Assembly: GCA_036873755.1 (NCBI GenBank)
Contig: JAVTVY010025321.1
Span: 47,725 to 111,724 of the forward strand
Direction of reading: 5' to 3'
Length of the DNA stretch: 64,000 nucleotides
From: Hanleya hanleyi
Taxonomy: Eukaryota; Mollusca; Polyplacophora; Lepidopleurida; Hanleyidae
In this document: piece after piece, positions 50,201-56,489 of the stretch
Position numbering within the stretch: position 1 is the stretch's first letter
Layout of the letters: the number at the start of each line of letters is the position of its first letter
The notes under the pieces: generated by a model
What the model was told of the DNA's origin: nothing
The model's input: the letters and a program-made list of their open reading frames with translations, nothing else
Databases searched by the model: none
Program-made: the position numbers and the translations under genes

Positions 50201-50994
50201 GTTCGGAGGGTCATGCCAATAGGCTCAAAATGACCCTAATATTATAATCGACAAAGTCACGGAGTTTCAGCTCTGAATTGTTTGTCGTTCCGGAGATAGG
50301 AGCAAACACCAACAGGGGTGGGCGGAAAGTGATCCTCCCAGGCCAGGTAGGGTTAATGGTCCTTTTTTTTTGGAATAATGGGTTAATTTAGTCAGTCAGT
50401 CATGTCTCGGGACGCTGACCGATCAGACGATCGAAATCCCATAGCCTGGCAAAATAAATATCTAGCACGTGGAAGGAAAATACGTTCATCTTGGTGGCGA
50501 CACAACATTGGTCGCATGTCCTTAGATAATCCGCACATCTCGGATATTGACGCTTGAAGTCCAACAACCTCTGATTACGGCGATTACCAAACATTAGTCT
50601 CATTCACCGTGCTAAAATTTTAATCTCTTCGACATTAATGATTCGACTGGGTTCGCGCAGACGTAGTAACTCCCTTCGTATAATATTACGGTCTCGCTCG
50701 AATGGAATATTTCTCTTCGAGAGCAAATGTTACACATAATTTACCTGACAAGGAATAATAGCTCCGACTGATGTATTTGGTGGTCAACCTTCCGTGAATG
50801 ATTTATCTGTATCTTTCTTCTGCTAGGTACATATAATTTAATATAGAATATATTGCATTTTGTGCTTTTTGGCTTTTCGCGTTTTCTTCATGTACTTCAT
50901 GGATATAGCCAAATAGCAAATTGTCGTTTACAGACTTACCTATACATACAGTGAGCACGGTAAGCAGACCAACAAGTAGTCCCAGATGCTCCAT
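20005..50994 (-). CDS. EGF-EGF-ZP domain transmembrane protein, ten coding exons (489 aa)
   Basis: Coding exons, in transcript order: 50994-50940, 48507-48352, 46057-45935, 43516-43281, 28189-28056, 25213-25053, 24771-24687, 23219-23045, 21621-21501, 20228-20005. Every intron begins GT and ends AG, and the phases (1,1,1,0,2,1,2,0,1) agree throughout, giving 1470 nt including the stop. Seen in the translation: a hydrophobic signal peptide (residues 1-18), EGF-like modules at about 26-68 and 76-108, a ZP domain at about 115-380 with four cysteines in ZP-N and six in ZP-C, a furin-type site RKKR at 388-391, a hydrophobic stretch (HLIVV) after it, a membrane helix at about 440-463 and a 26-residue basic tail. 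ZP proteins of this plan are secretory-pathway proteins that are cleaved at the furin site and polymerise into extracellular matrices or filaments. The partner and tissue cannot be read from the sequence. Introns are large because of mobile DNA. I do not recognise an orthologue name. Confidence 0.9.
20440..20560 (+). repeat. Short tandem duplication near the 3' exon
   Basis: Two units of about 58 bp, each with GGACGAGATGCAACCCCAAA and TAGGCGCCA, in intron 9. Confidence 0.75.
20843..21090 (-). repeat. Dispersed repeat A, diverged copy (intron 9)
   Basis: Shares the 3' end (GACGCTTG), the GACGACGGCTGAATATTGAAT region and CAAGAGAGAAGCGGTCAACA on the opposite strand with the full copies. Clearly older. 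Confidence 0.7.
21501..21621 (-). CDS. ZP gene exon 9: furin site and hydrophobic patch
   Basis: 121 nt, phase 0 to 1. It encodes the last ZP-C cysteine (TDCG), then GRKKRQAADE, a furin-type consensus, then GHLIVVRSL, which fits the external hydrophobic patch of ZP proteins. Its order after the ZP domain is as expected for a precursor released by cleavage. Confidence 0.9.
21987..22440. repeat. 21-bp palindromic minisatellite (CCACCGCGGTGG core)
   Basis: About 21 units of roughly CCACCGCGGTGGAAATTATTA in intron 8. Each core is a perfect palindrome with a SacII site, so both strands read alike. Because 21 is a multiple of three, long open frames appear on both strands; they are not genes. It is flanked by an inverted pair of ~70-bp repeats (21895-21960 and two copies at 22600-22750). 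Confidence 0.93.
23045..23219 (-). CDS. ZP gene exon 8: ZP-C core
   Basis: 175 nt, phase 2 to 0. It encodes GCPSQD, then FFGIKFNQGSDLYITCNV, then TLCGATNPGSCDP. This is the classic ZP-C end, with an FxF strand, CxVxxC and a closing cysteine. The donor is CCG|GTAAGA. Confidence 0.93.
23560..24150. mobile_element. Foldback element in intron 7
   Basis: The arms at about 23680-23870 and 23935-24110 are inverted copies (TGTAGCAAAAATATGACGCC against GGTGTCATATTTTTGCTACA, then GATCAAAATGTGCT against its complement). The centre is a ~94-bp hairpin of the ATGACACC family. Outer limits are approximate. Confidence 0.75.
24687..24771 (-). CDS. ZP gene exon 7: ZP-C cysteine strand
   Basis: 85 nt, phase 1 to 2. 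It encodes IKVDNCAAYATQS, the first ZP-C cysteine motif (VxxCxA). The acceptor is TCTTTTCAG and the donor GG|GTGAGT. Confidence 0.87.
25053..25213 (-). CDS. ZP gene exon 6: start of ZP-C
   Basis: 161 nt, phase 2 to 1. It encodes the inter-domain linker and first ZP-C strands, with GPVFIGQELFAKVSLG resembling the conserved VxVGDxLxxxVxL segment. The acceptor is CTACTACAG and the donor A|GTAAGTT. It contains no cysteine. Confidence 0.87.
26221..26298 (-). other. tRNA-like segment inside Spy-like copy 1
   Basis: The minus strand carries an A-box-like TGGTCGAATGGTTA and a B-box GGTTCGAATCC at tRNA spacing. The acceptor ends do not pair and the T stem is weak, so it is not a functional tRNA. It may be an old tRNA-derived SINE trapped in the element or an internal pol III promoter. 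Confidence 0.55.
26399..26493. repeat. 95-bp hairpin (ATGACACCTTTAACC..), site 1
   Basis: An imperfect inverted repeat with ends ATGACACCTTTAACCAAAAC and its complement. Related hairpins are at 36741-36834, 54606-54686 and, more diverged, 23857-23950. Confidence 0.8.
28056..28189 (-). CDS. ZP gene exon 5: end of ZP-N
   Basis: 134 nt, phase 0 to 2. The translation contains IRYEYDVRVLYSGNVVTP and FLCEHG, matching the YEYxVxVxY strand and the fourth ZP-N cysteine of ZP domains. It follows the 15-kb intron that contains the Polinton. Confidence 0.9.
29441..29446 (+). repeat. Polinton target-site duplication, left copy
   Basis: CACCCT, repeated directly after the right end at 41405-41410. Six bases is the Polinton standard. 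Confidence 0.88.
29447..29880 (+). repeat. Polinton left terminal inverted repeat
   Basis: About 430 bp matching the reverse complement of the right end with modest divergence and small indels. It contains two CRE palindromes (TGACGTCA at 29509-29516 and 29521-29528), AGGTCA direct repeats, a GGTCACGTGACC palindrome (29583-29594) and clustered GCGGTGATGCGG repeats. The inner edge is approximate. Confidence 0.9.
29532..29544 (+). promoter_or_regulatory. DR1 nuclear-receptor-type site in the left Polinton TIR
   Basis: AGGTCAAAGGTCA, two perfect half-sites spaced by one base, the arrangement bound by RXR/HNF4-type receptors in animals. The inverted counterpart is at 41306-41318, and related pairs occur at about 41055-41095. 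Binding is inferred from the motif only. Confidence 0.5.
30040..30978 (+). pseudogene. Reverse-transcriptase-like fragment inside the Polinton
   Basis: The frame at 30040-30768 contains IGIPMGTNCAPLLADLYL and RYIDDLLAVDN, an RT palm-like core with a YIDD box, followed by a conserved-looking tail (CDDFNQRHKTLLQKLIKQGY). A segment of about 126 bp at 30531-30656 is duplicated at 30791-30916, where a second frame carries the tail on to a stop at 30976-30978. The N-terminal RT fingers are missing, but TTTGTTTATAG just before 30049 looks like a splice acceptor, so an upstream exon is possible. I cannot assign it to LTR, LINE or Penelope families. It sits just inside the left TIR and in the same direction as the other element genes. 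It may be an old retroelement insertion or a captured gene. Confidence 0.7.
30962..31381 (+). repeat. Dispersed repeat A, copy 1 (SINE-like or LINE 3' end)
   Basis: Begins GGCGCTACGTTTCG..., runs through CTTAACCCGGGGCTAGGGG and ends GACTAGACGCTTGTAA. It is nearly identical to the copy at 32405-32815 and to an inverted copy at 48751-49136. Shorter relatives lie at 20843-21090 (-), 49390-49500 (+), 56085-56167 (+) and 59765-59905 (-). No clear pol III A and B boxes were found. The shared 3' end across copies suggests a retroposed family. Confidence 0.82.
31387..31905 (+). pseudogene. Small Polinton gene of unknown function, one in-frame stop
   Basis: One frame runs from about 31387 to the stop at 31903-31905, interrupted only by TAG at 31660-31662. 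The product would be about 170 residues. The first half contains VTLHHDGWTKFKRVLSGE and the second is acidic (EAEPDDDAIDYP). It precedes the integrase, as small structural or regulatory genes often do in Polintons. Repeat A has inserted at its 5' end, so the native start is lost. I do not recognise a domain. Confidence 0.6.
31971..33427 (+). pseudogene. Polinton DDE integrase with C-terminal chromodomain, broken
   Basis: The ATG at 31971 opens with YYNPHSPAAYS and continues in shifted frames with AQWQADLVDMSAFAKHNDGN, DILSKYAWMVPIRTKTGTN and KPLYLQTDEGTEFLN. These give the first two catalytic aspartates of a retroviral-type (rve) integrase core. The glutamate strand (KASVVERFNRTFKGR) comes after repeat A, which has inserted at 32405-32815. 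A C-terminal module (FKVGDPVRISKVKGKFEKSY) and a chromodomain at about 33276-33370 (KLFHFVKWQDWPISFNSWV) complete the Polinton integrase layout. Several frameshifts and stops make it non-functional. It is recognised by the WQADLVDM..SKYAW pattern shared by Polinton integrases. Confidence 0.92.
32405..32815 (+). repeat. Dispersed repeat A, copy 2, interrupting the integrase
   Basis: Nearly identical to 30962-31381 in the same orientation, splitting the integrase between its second aspartate and its glutamate. The high similarity means both insertions are recent or that one arose by local gene conversion. Confidence 0.85.
33496..33726 (+). CDS. Small Polinton gene of unknown function (76 aa)
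   Basis: An ATG frame starting MDQSTETWCWNTKTL and ending in TGA after NVQVPFWA. It is in frame with the upstream chromodomain, so it could also be the tail of the integrase frame. The residues look protein-like (acidic, with a DEYPKAVDRDVLVYDW segment), but I recognise no family. Confidence 0.45.
   Translation: MDQSTETWCWNTKTLQNRPVACADNIDCSTRTIDAGEETLSTIVQMFDEYPKAVDRDVLVYDWAADHFNVQVPFWA
33795..34530 (+). repeat. About five tandem units of ~150 bp inside the Polinton
   Basis: Each unit contains GGATGCTCCCTCACGAGTGC, then a CTTCA..TGATACCTCACTCGA stretch, CCCACCTAGACCCCAAAA and TTTGTCTACTGCGCATGCG. Units begin near 33820, 33975, 34130, 34285 and 34425, with point differences. It fills the interval between the small gene and the polymerase and shows no coding capacity. 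Confidence 0.8.
34531..35610. other. Non-coding stretch of the Polinton
   Basis: No protein-like frame or recognised repeat was found in about 1.1 kb. In an intact Polinton of this layout the space between integrase and polymerase often carries structural genes; none is detectable here. Confidence 0.5.
35617..35624 (+). promoter_or_regulatory. Candidate TATA box of the Polinton polymerase gene
   Basis: TATAAAAG lies about 40 bp before a protein-like stretch that leads into the polymerase. Only the motif and its position support it. Confidence 0.4.
36492..37561 (-). mobile_element. Spy-like non-autonomous DNA transposon, copy 2, inside the polymerase
   Basis: About 1.07 kb with inverted ends GGAGGTGTTCG..CGAACACCTCC, bordered by AAA on the left and TTT on the right, and no target duplication. 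It is an inverted copy of 25504-26741, with a deletion. It contains a tRNA-like segment (36936-37013) and the ~95-bp hairpin (36741-36834). No transposase frame was found. Insertion between AAA and TTT without duplication is the published behaviour of the Spy group. Confidence 0.85.
36936..37013 (+). other. tRNA-like segment inside Spy-like copy 2
   Basis: Counterpart of 26221-26298, with A box TGGCCGAATGGTTA and B box GGTTCGAATCC. Both boxes survive in both copies. Confidence 0.55.
40681..40979. other. Non-coding 3' flank of the polymerase inside the Polinton
   Basis: Two similar blocks (about 40690-40760 and 40780-40850) sharing TATATG and GGACTTCAAATGTT suggest a small degenerate duplication. 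Otherwise nothing was seen. Confidence 0.45.
40980..41404 (-). repeat. Polinton right terminal inverted repeat
   Basis: Inverted counterpart of the left end, finishing CTTATACTACTACT before the CACCCT duplication. The CRE palindromes are partly decayed here, while the AGGTCA direct repeats persist. The inner edge near 40980 is approximate. Confidence 0.9.
41405..41410 (+). repeat. Polinton target-site duplication, right copy
   Basis: CACCCT, identical to 29441-29446. Confidence 0.88.
41411..43280. other. Rest of intron 4 upstream of the Polinton
   Basis: About 1.9 kb without a recognisable gene or strong repeat. Frames here are short and not protein-like. Confidence 0.5.
43281..43516 (-). 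CDS. ZP gene exon 4: ZP-N subdomain
   Basis: 236 nt, enters in phase 1 and leaves in phase 0. It carries three of the four ZP-N cysteines (VDVC, DPACIG, DPCYP) in the usual spacing. The donor is TCG|GTGAGC. An 87-bp tandem array in intron 3 begins only about 25 bp upstream of the acceptor. Confidence 0.9.
43541..44072. repeat. 87-bp tandem array next to exon 4
   Basis: Six units beginning TGTATACTAGCAACAG at 43543, 43651, 43738, 43825, 43912 and 43999. The first is lengthened by a 23-bp internal duplication and the last is partial. Each unit contains the palindrome ACCACGTACGTGGT. Units are almost identical, so the array is young. It begins about 25 bp from the exon 4 acceptor in intron 3. 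Confidence 0.93.
44092..44989. mobile_element. Foldback/MITE element in intron 3
   Basis: About 0.9 kb between TTACGT and ACGTAA. The ends are diverged inverted repeats (CACGTAAAAC..TACCAC against its complement), and it holds an internal palindrome TTTCCGTCC..GGACGGAAA plus recurrent TAATGTCATTT. No coding frame was seen. Confidence 0.65.
45027..45266. repeat. 240-bp foldback repeat in intron 3
   Basis: The outer arms AAACCCTTCAGCC..GGCTGAAGGGTTT enclose a second inverted repeat around GTTGATTATA..TATAATCAAC. Smaller AGATTAACTGACAATCT palindromes are nested within. A related fragment lies at about 60870-60920. Confidence 0.75.
45935..46057 (-). CDS. ZP gene exon 3: second EGF-like module
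   Basis: 123 nt, phase 1-1. It encodes a canonical EGF module with the CENGGTC and YCPQRFTGDNCE signatures and six cysteines. The acceptor is TTTTCCCTAG and the donor G|GTATTT. It lacks the N-terminal acidic calcium-binding pattern, so it is probably not a cbEGF. Confidence 0.93.
46058..48351. other. Intron 2 of the ZP gene
   Basis: AT-rich, with no gene or strong repeat seen apart from short frames. Confidence 0.55.
48352..48507 (-). CDS. ZP gene exon 2: first EGF-like module
   Basis: 156 nt, phase 1-1. It encodes 52 residues with six cysteines in EGF order (C..C..C..CxC..C), including GTCDC and FDCN. The acceptor is TTGCTTCAG and the donor A|GTAAGTT. The symmetrical phase is what shuffled EGF exons usually show. 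Confidence 0.88.
48751..49136 (-). repeat. Dispersed repeat A, copy 3 (intron 1)
   Basis: Minus-strand copy running from CCGCTTAACCCGGGGC to GACGCTTGTAA, closely matching 30962-31381. A diverged head-only relative sits at 49390-49500 on the plus strand. Confidence 0.82.
49805..50340 (+). repeat. Dispersed repeat D, copy 2 (intron 1)
   Basis: Shares with 17080-17800 the succession CTGAAACTTA.CACA, TTGGGTCAAGCTCTAC.AGAA, GATAAATTAGTAAATA and a TGATCC..CGG..GGTCAT block. A weaker relative lies at about 53470-53660. Confidence 0.7.
50940..50994 (-). CDS. ZP gene exon 1: signal peptide
   Basis: Starts at the ATG at 50994-50992 and reads MEHLGLLVGLLTVLTVCI, a typical cleavable signal peptide with a leucine/valine core. 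It ends in phase 1 at a strong donor (G|GTAAGT). A pyrimidine-rich AG just upstream (the exon side would begin at 51020) may be an acceptor for a 5' untranslated exon, so the transcription start may lie further right. Confidence 0.85.
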
Positions 50995-51020
50995 TCTTAC
51001 TCAGTCAGATACCGGGAATT

Positions 51021-52370
51021 CTGCAAGTAAATGGTTAAAAGAAACGTCAAATCCAGAGAGTGAGTCGTCCAAATCAGACAACAACAAACACGCGTACTCA
51101 AGGGCGTAGACAAGTTGTCAGATTTGGGGGGGCTTGAGAGGGGGAGAGTCTGAGAGGGGGGTATCCCCCCTCGCAGCTTAAGATTTTTTTTTGAAACTTG
51201 ATGGTAAATTGGCACTCTCTGGGAGCATCTGAGTAGTATAACGTTGTAACAACTGAACTTTGATTTATCCCAAAATGTCTCATAACAAAGACGATCACTG
51301 CAATGATATACAAGCTGAAGTGATCATTCAGTCTCAGGTTTGCACTATAATTCAAGTTAATCCTTAGACAATACTATCGTGCCCCGATAGCAGCGCGTGT
51401 CTGAGCACGTTTTGTCTCGGACGTTTCCGACGATATTTCTGGGACAATTTATCCGACAACATTGAAACTTCACACAGTAGATAAAAAAAATACTAAATTT
51501 ATTCCCCTCCAGCAGTTCTCAATAAATCGCGAAAACAAAAATTAGATGGGAAATTTGTGAGATATTTTTGACTTTTTACGTCAAGCTCGCATGTTTTAAC
51601 AATGGCAGATCAAAGTTATCGTGGCCCCAAAATAACATCGGTGTCTTTGGTCAGTTCTCAACAAATTTTAATGAAAGACAGAAATACAATTCAGGCTTTT
51701 TAGTTTATATACTGTGTGAAGTTTCAATGTTGTACGATAAATTTTCTCCGAAATATCACCAAAAACGTCTGGATTTAATATCTGGGAAACATAGTAGGTT
51801 TATTTCTAGGGTTTCTTTATGAAAAGTAGTTGAGAGTTTGTATATTTCTTGTTTGTGAATAAAGAAGTACTGGGATCTCAATTGAAAAACAAAATAAGTT
51901 TATAGTGAAAAAGTTACGAAAAATTCTCCTCATCGGAAGTTTTGATGTTTTTCGTCCAAATAGGCGGCATTTGATTGGATTTGGAGCACACTATTCCATT
52001 CTCGATTGGAGCCCGAAATCGTCAATCTATGGCTTTGATCACTGATCAATTGCAATCTTATTTTAGGCCTAATGGTATGCACTGGCGGTGATAAGTTTAC
52101 TTCTCCTGTAATAATTGAATAAGATACGTGATCTTATATGCTATGTTAGGTTTCTTTTTCTTTCTTTCTTTCCTTCTTTCGTTTGTTCGTTTGTTTTGTT
52201 CTTTTTTTTTTTTTTTGCCGGCCGTCAAAATTTGGGGGTACCCTTGGTACTACAGTCAGATTTATTAATTGTATTACATAACGAAAACATATGTAGCAGT
52301 TGAGTAAATTGTATCGATTAAAAACCGGGTGCAGCAATGGCGTTCTCGCTTTGAAACTCAGAATTAGTTA
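51021..52370. other. Upstream flank of the ZP gene
   Basis: It would hold the promoter or a 5' untranslated exon on the minus strand. A long G-rich stretch lies at about 51125-51170. No TATA box was assigned. Confidence 0.4.
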
Positions 52371-52374
52371 TTAA

Positions 52375-53095
52375 ATTACGCGGATCCTGGAAACATACCC
52401 CTTTCTGTACACCTGACAAACTGAAAGCATGCCCTGTCTGCGCACCTGACAGATGTGACCTGAAAACATTTTTCTGTCTGCGATGTGACTTTAAAACATA
52501 CCCCTGTCGGCACACCTGACAATTGCCATGGATGCATTCCCCTGTGTGAACACCTGACCGATGTTACCTGGAAACATACCCCTGTCTGCAGACCTGGCAG
52601 ATCGATGCGACCTGGAAACATACCCCTGGTTGCACACCTGAGAGATAAGACCTGGGGACATAGCCATATCCGCACACCTGACCGATGCTAACTGGAAACA
52701 TCTACCTGTCTGCACACCTGACACATGTGACCTGGAAACGTACCACTGTCTGCACACCTGACTGATGTGACATGGAAACATGCTCCTATCTGCACACCTG
52801 ACACATGTGATCTGGCAACATACCCCTGTCTGCACACCTGACACATGTGATCTGGCAACATACCCCTGTCTGCACACCTGACAGATGCGACATGGAAACA
52901 TGCTCCTGTCTGCACACCTGACTGATTTGATCTGGCAACATACCCCTGTCTGCACACCTGACTGATGTGATCTGGCAACATACCCCTGTCTGCACACCTG
53001 ACACATGTGATCTGGCAACATACCCCTGTCTGCACACCTGACTGATGTGATCTGGCAACATACCCCTGTCTGCACACCTGACTGATGTGACCTGT
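52375..53095. repeat. 40-bp tandem array, about 18 copies
   Basis: Unit CCCCTGTCTGCACACCTGAC followed by a variable .CA.ATGTGA and TCTGGCAACATA. Copies are near identical at 52780-53090 and more diverged to the left. Because 40 is not a multiple of three, one frame cycles through all three, giving long cysteine-rich minus-strand frames with a 40-residue period. They are an artefact of the repeat. Confidence 0.93.
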
Positions 53096-53099
53096 GATT

Positions 53100-54480
53100 C
53101 AGACGTGAAATACTTCAATGAAAGTTTTTTCTCTGAAGTCTAAATGGGTCCGAAAATGAATGAGAAGTGTCCCCTGCTCATACTCATATTATTTCCAATA
53201 TTAAATATCAAAACCGTTCGAAATCTGAGTTCTTGTAATGGCATACTATTGGGGTGAGCCATTACGTAAAAATATGAACAAAAACGTCAAACGCCGGATA
53301 AAAGCACAAATCATTTCTCGGATTTTACTTAAGAATTCAGGAATCGGAAAATTCTAAGCTCAACAAATGCAATAAGAAGGACGCGAGTATGACGTCATTG
53401 TCACGTATTTGTGCTAAAATAGTCGTATAATTCCTGATTCCGCTTCACCGACGTGAACACTTTTAGTAAGCTGAAACTTGAGTCGTACAAAACATATTTG
53501 GGTCTGATTCTACCAGACGGATTCACAATGGCTGTTTTGATGACATAGTGATGTCATTTTCCAAAATCGATTTTTCGAACTGATCTTAATTTTATTGGTT
53601 TTATTCCTGCGTTTTCCTCCTCGAAAAATGAAAAGAATTATTCGATGTGAAATAAAATAATTTAGGCAAAATAAAAACAAAAATAAAAAAAATAAAAATT
53701 ATGAAAAGAAAAACATCGAAACACAACATTATGGCTCCAGCTTCATGTTCAGCAATTTTGAGTTATCCATGATGCTTATTATTAGTAATCTATAAAATAC
53801 TTTCAAGTTTCAGCCTCCAACGGTTCGTTGTTCAAAAGATACACAGAATGTTCACCATTATCAATTTCTCTGTTTGAGGTAGCCTTGGTAGATCGGATCA
53901 CCTTCGAGGTGTCAATTTCATCTACAAACCAGAGACGAGCCAATCAGAACATACCCAACGAATGTGTGTAGGGTGGATTCTTCGTTCTGTAGTGACGTTA
54001 TTCCTCCAAATATGGCGGTAGGTGTGGCCAGATTCATACAGCCAATCAAATAAGCCACTCATATGACACATTTCAAAATTCAAACGGCTTCAAGATCAGT
54101 GACTTTTCATGTCAATTTTTTAATTAATGTAAGCATAACCAGTGGGCTGATATATCAAGGCAAATTCCAAGGGCTCATGGAGAAAAAGTCGACTTGTGTA
54201 TGAATATGTGTCAGACAGATTATATTATTGTTCCTTCCACATTTACATGTATACTTCCATTCAATCCAACAGATTTCTTTTGCAATATGAATCAAAGTAC
54301 TTAAAGTACTGATGTCGGGTTTACTTGCATCAGAGGAGTTTATTAGTCTCATATTTGGGAAGAATGGTGGTGTTCGCTTGACATAGGGAATCGTCCTTAA
54401 GCTGTTCGGTTTGAAAACTTTCACTTTTATCAAAGGGATATGAAATGGACCATTTTGTACAGCCTTCATGCTGAATTATA
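53100..54480. other. Gene-free stretch with repeat D fragment
   Basis: Besides the repeat D fragment at 53470-53660, no gene or RNA was seen. Confidence 0.45.
53470..53660 (+). repeat. Dispersed repeat D, partial copy 3
   Basis: Shares AGCTGAAACTTGAGTCGTAC..TTGGGTCTGATTCTACCAGA and the following ATGACATAGTGATGTCATTTTC region with the other two copies. The 3' half is lost. Confidence 0.55.
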
Positions 54481-54539
54481 AGACCCGAAATAATGAAGGA
54501 CTGCAGATGCACGAACACGGATTTATGGCTCACTAAAGT

Positions 54540-54755
54540 TGGTAAGTTGGCTTATTTTCGTATTTTTAGGCACTTTTCGGTGCGGATTTTCTCTTGTTAC
54601 AAAAATAGGACACCTTTAACCAAAACCAATTTTAGCTATTTTGACCAACAAATAAGTCTAAATATGATTTTGGTTAAAGGTGTCATAATTTTGCAACGAG
54701 AATTTTGGAGAGAAAATGTCGACTGTAAATGCACCGAAAAGTGCAAAATACGGCA
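54540..54755. mobile_element. Foldback element with ATGACACC hairpin at its centre
   Basis: The outer arms GGCACTTTTCGGTGC and TGCACCGAAAAGTGC, and TTTTCTCTTGTTAC against its diverged complement, surround the 81-bp hairpin 54606-54686. Confidence 0.75.
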
Positions 54756-54769
54756 GGTTTGAACCACTG

Positions 54770-56080
54770 TAAGTCTGGTTGTGTTTGTCTGTAGGTCTTG
54801 ATTATTCTTTATCTTTATCTATTCAAATGGTCAATTTGGTGCTTTTTAGACAAAAATTAGCCCCACCAGCTGTGTGTATCAAAAACGCATTGAGGACGAT
54901 TCCTATCTAAAGTGAAGATCATCTTTGTGATCTTGCATTATATATGAATCATAACTTTTGTTGTAAGGTAGCTTACCAAAGATTGAAAAATGTTCAAAAA
55001 TATTAAAATTCATATTCGTAATAATAATTCATAAAGTGCCATATAGTTATGGAACAACCTCAAGAATATGTGTGTAAAGATTGTGTATCCTGTAATTTTT
55101 GTATGGCTCCGTAAAAGGACCATCGCCGATATTGGACAGATCCACATTTGTTTGACACACCGTGCACGTTGTTGTCCTCTCACCGTGACGGGACAACCAC
55201 AGTTATAATCATCCAGTCTCAGCCAATGTTCACTAAATTTGCATTTTCCCGGCATCGGCAAAATTAGCCCAAAGCTAAATTCCAAACCAACGAACAATGG
55301 CGACTGCAATTTGGCCAGTTCAAATGGCGACTGTTCTGATACGTAAATTAGTACAGATGTCAAGAGCGTGAGCCAATCAGCTGTCGACATTATGACCTCG
55401 ACCAATACACGTCACAGAATATGAATATTAATTCAGCGGGAAACAGTCACGAGTTTAGTTCAACCAATGGACTACACAAAATATGTAAATGAGCTGTCTG
55501 ACCTCGTTCCAATCTGGCGAAGGGTCACCAGCAAACACGTTTCACGGCTGTTTGGATTTTTATTCCGCAATAAATTTCGCTGAACTTCAGAGAATAACTT
55601 AGCTTTTTCCACTCATTTTCCCGGACTCTGTACATATATTTCCTCTGACTTTCCATGTCCTTTCAACGAAATTCCATTACTCTTAGCGCCTGGAATTGCA
55701 TGGCTTGTGCGAGGCCCGTTGTGAATGCTGTAAGGGGCATCAAATGAGAACAGTCTCCGGGCAGGAGATCAAAACTACACATGTGCAGAAGAAAAAAGAA
55801 AAACTGAAAAGTGATACTAATGTAGGGTTTACCCTTGGTAAACCCGAAAAAAATGAATTATACTCAAGTTTTTTCTGCAGTCCATATTGCAGTAGCATGT
55901 GATTATGTACTACAGTTAGTAAAATCTAGTCCACAATATGGTATTTTTCGTGATTTACAAAAATTGAAAAAAAAAAAATTATCACATTATTATGCTTGGT
56001 AAATATCTTCTGTATGTATACTGTGATTTATGTGTGTGTTTGTGTTGTTTTTTATATTTTTATTTGATGCTTATGCTATT
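54770..56080. other. No feature recognised
   Basis: The 131-codon minus-strand frame at 55010-55405 has no recognisable domain and no splice context. I see no other structure. Confidence 0.45.
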
Positions 56081-56084
56081 ATTT

Positions 56085-56167
56085 GATTTGGGTCTTTGTA
56101 TTATGGATGCGGAACTTCCTTAATGGGCGACGCCTGGATATTGAATGACGGACTAGACGCTTGTATT
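56085..56167 (+). repeat. Dispersed repeat A, 3' end only
   Basis: Retains GGGTCTTTGTATTATGGATG and GAATGACGGACTAGACGCTTGTA of the family. A 5' truncation of this type is usual for retroposed copies. Confidence 0.7.
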
Positions 56168-56489
56168 TGGGTATCAGAAAATGTAATTTATTCTTATCAT
56201 TCTATTTATGAAATATCGACCAAAGGTCAGAAATAGTCACGTGTGTGATTACAACCTCTACTAAGGAGACCTCCAAATCTGTGAACATAATCTCATGCTA
56301 TACTAAAACACACTCTTAAGAGGAGGTGAAAAGATGATAAATATAATCCATTATTCATATTGCATTCGGGAATGCATGTATATTGTATATAACGGATGTA
56401 GATGTACACGTGTGACATAAAGAACATCTTGATATGTGATAGATATAACCAAATACCGGAAAAAATACTTTCGATCTTTTCTTTTTAAA

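Noticed and set aside
52375..53095. Possible CRISPR array or zinc-finger exon
   Set aside because: The whole 40-bp unit repeats, so there are no spacers, and cysteine spacing does not follow any zinc-finger pattern across units.
52491..53118. Cysteine-rich minus-strand frames up to 194 codons
   Set aside because: All arise from the 40-bp tandem unit read in cycling frames; no start context, splice sites or domain.
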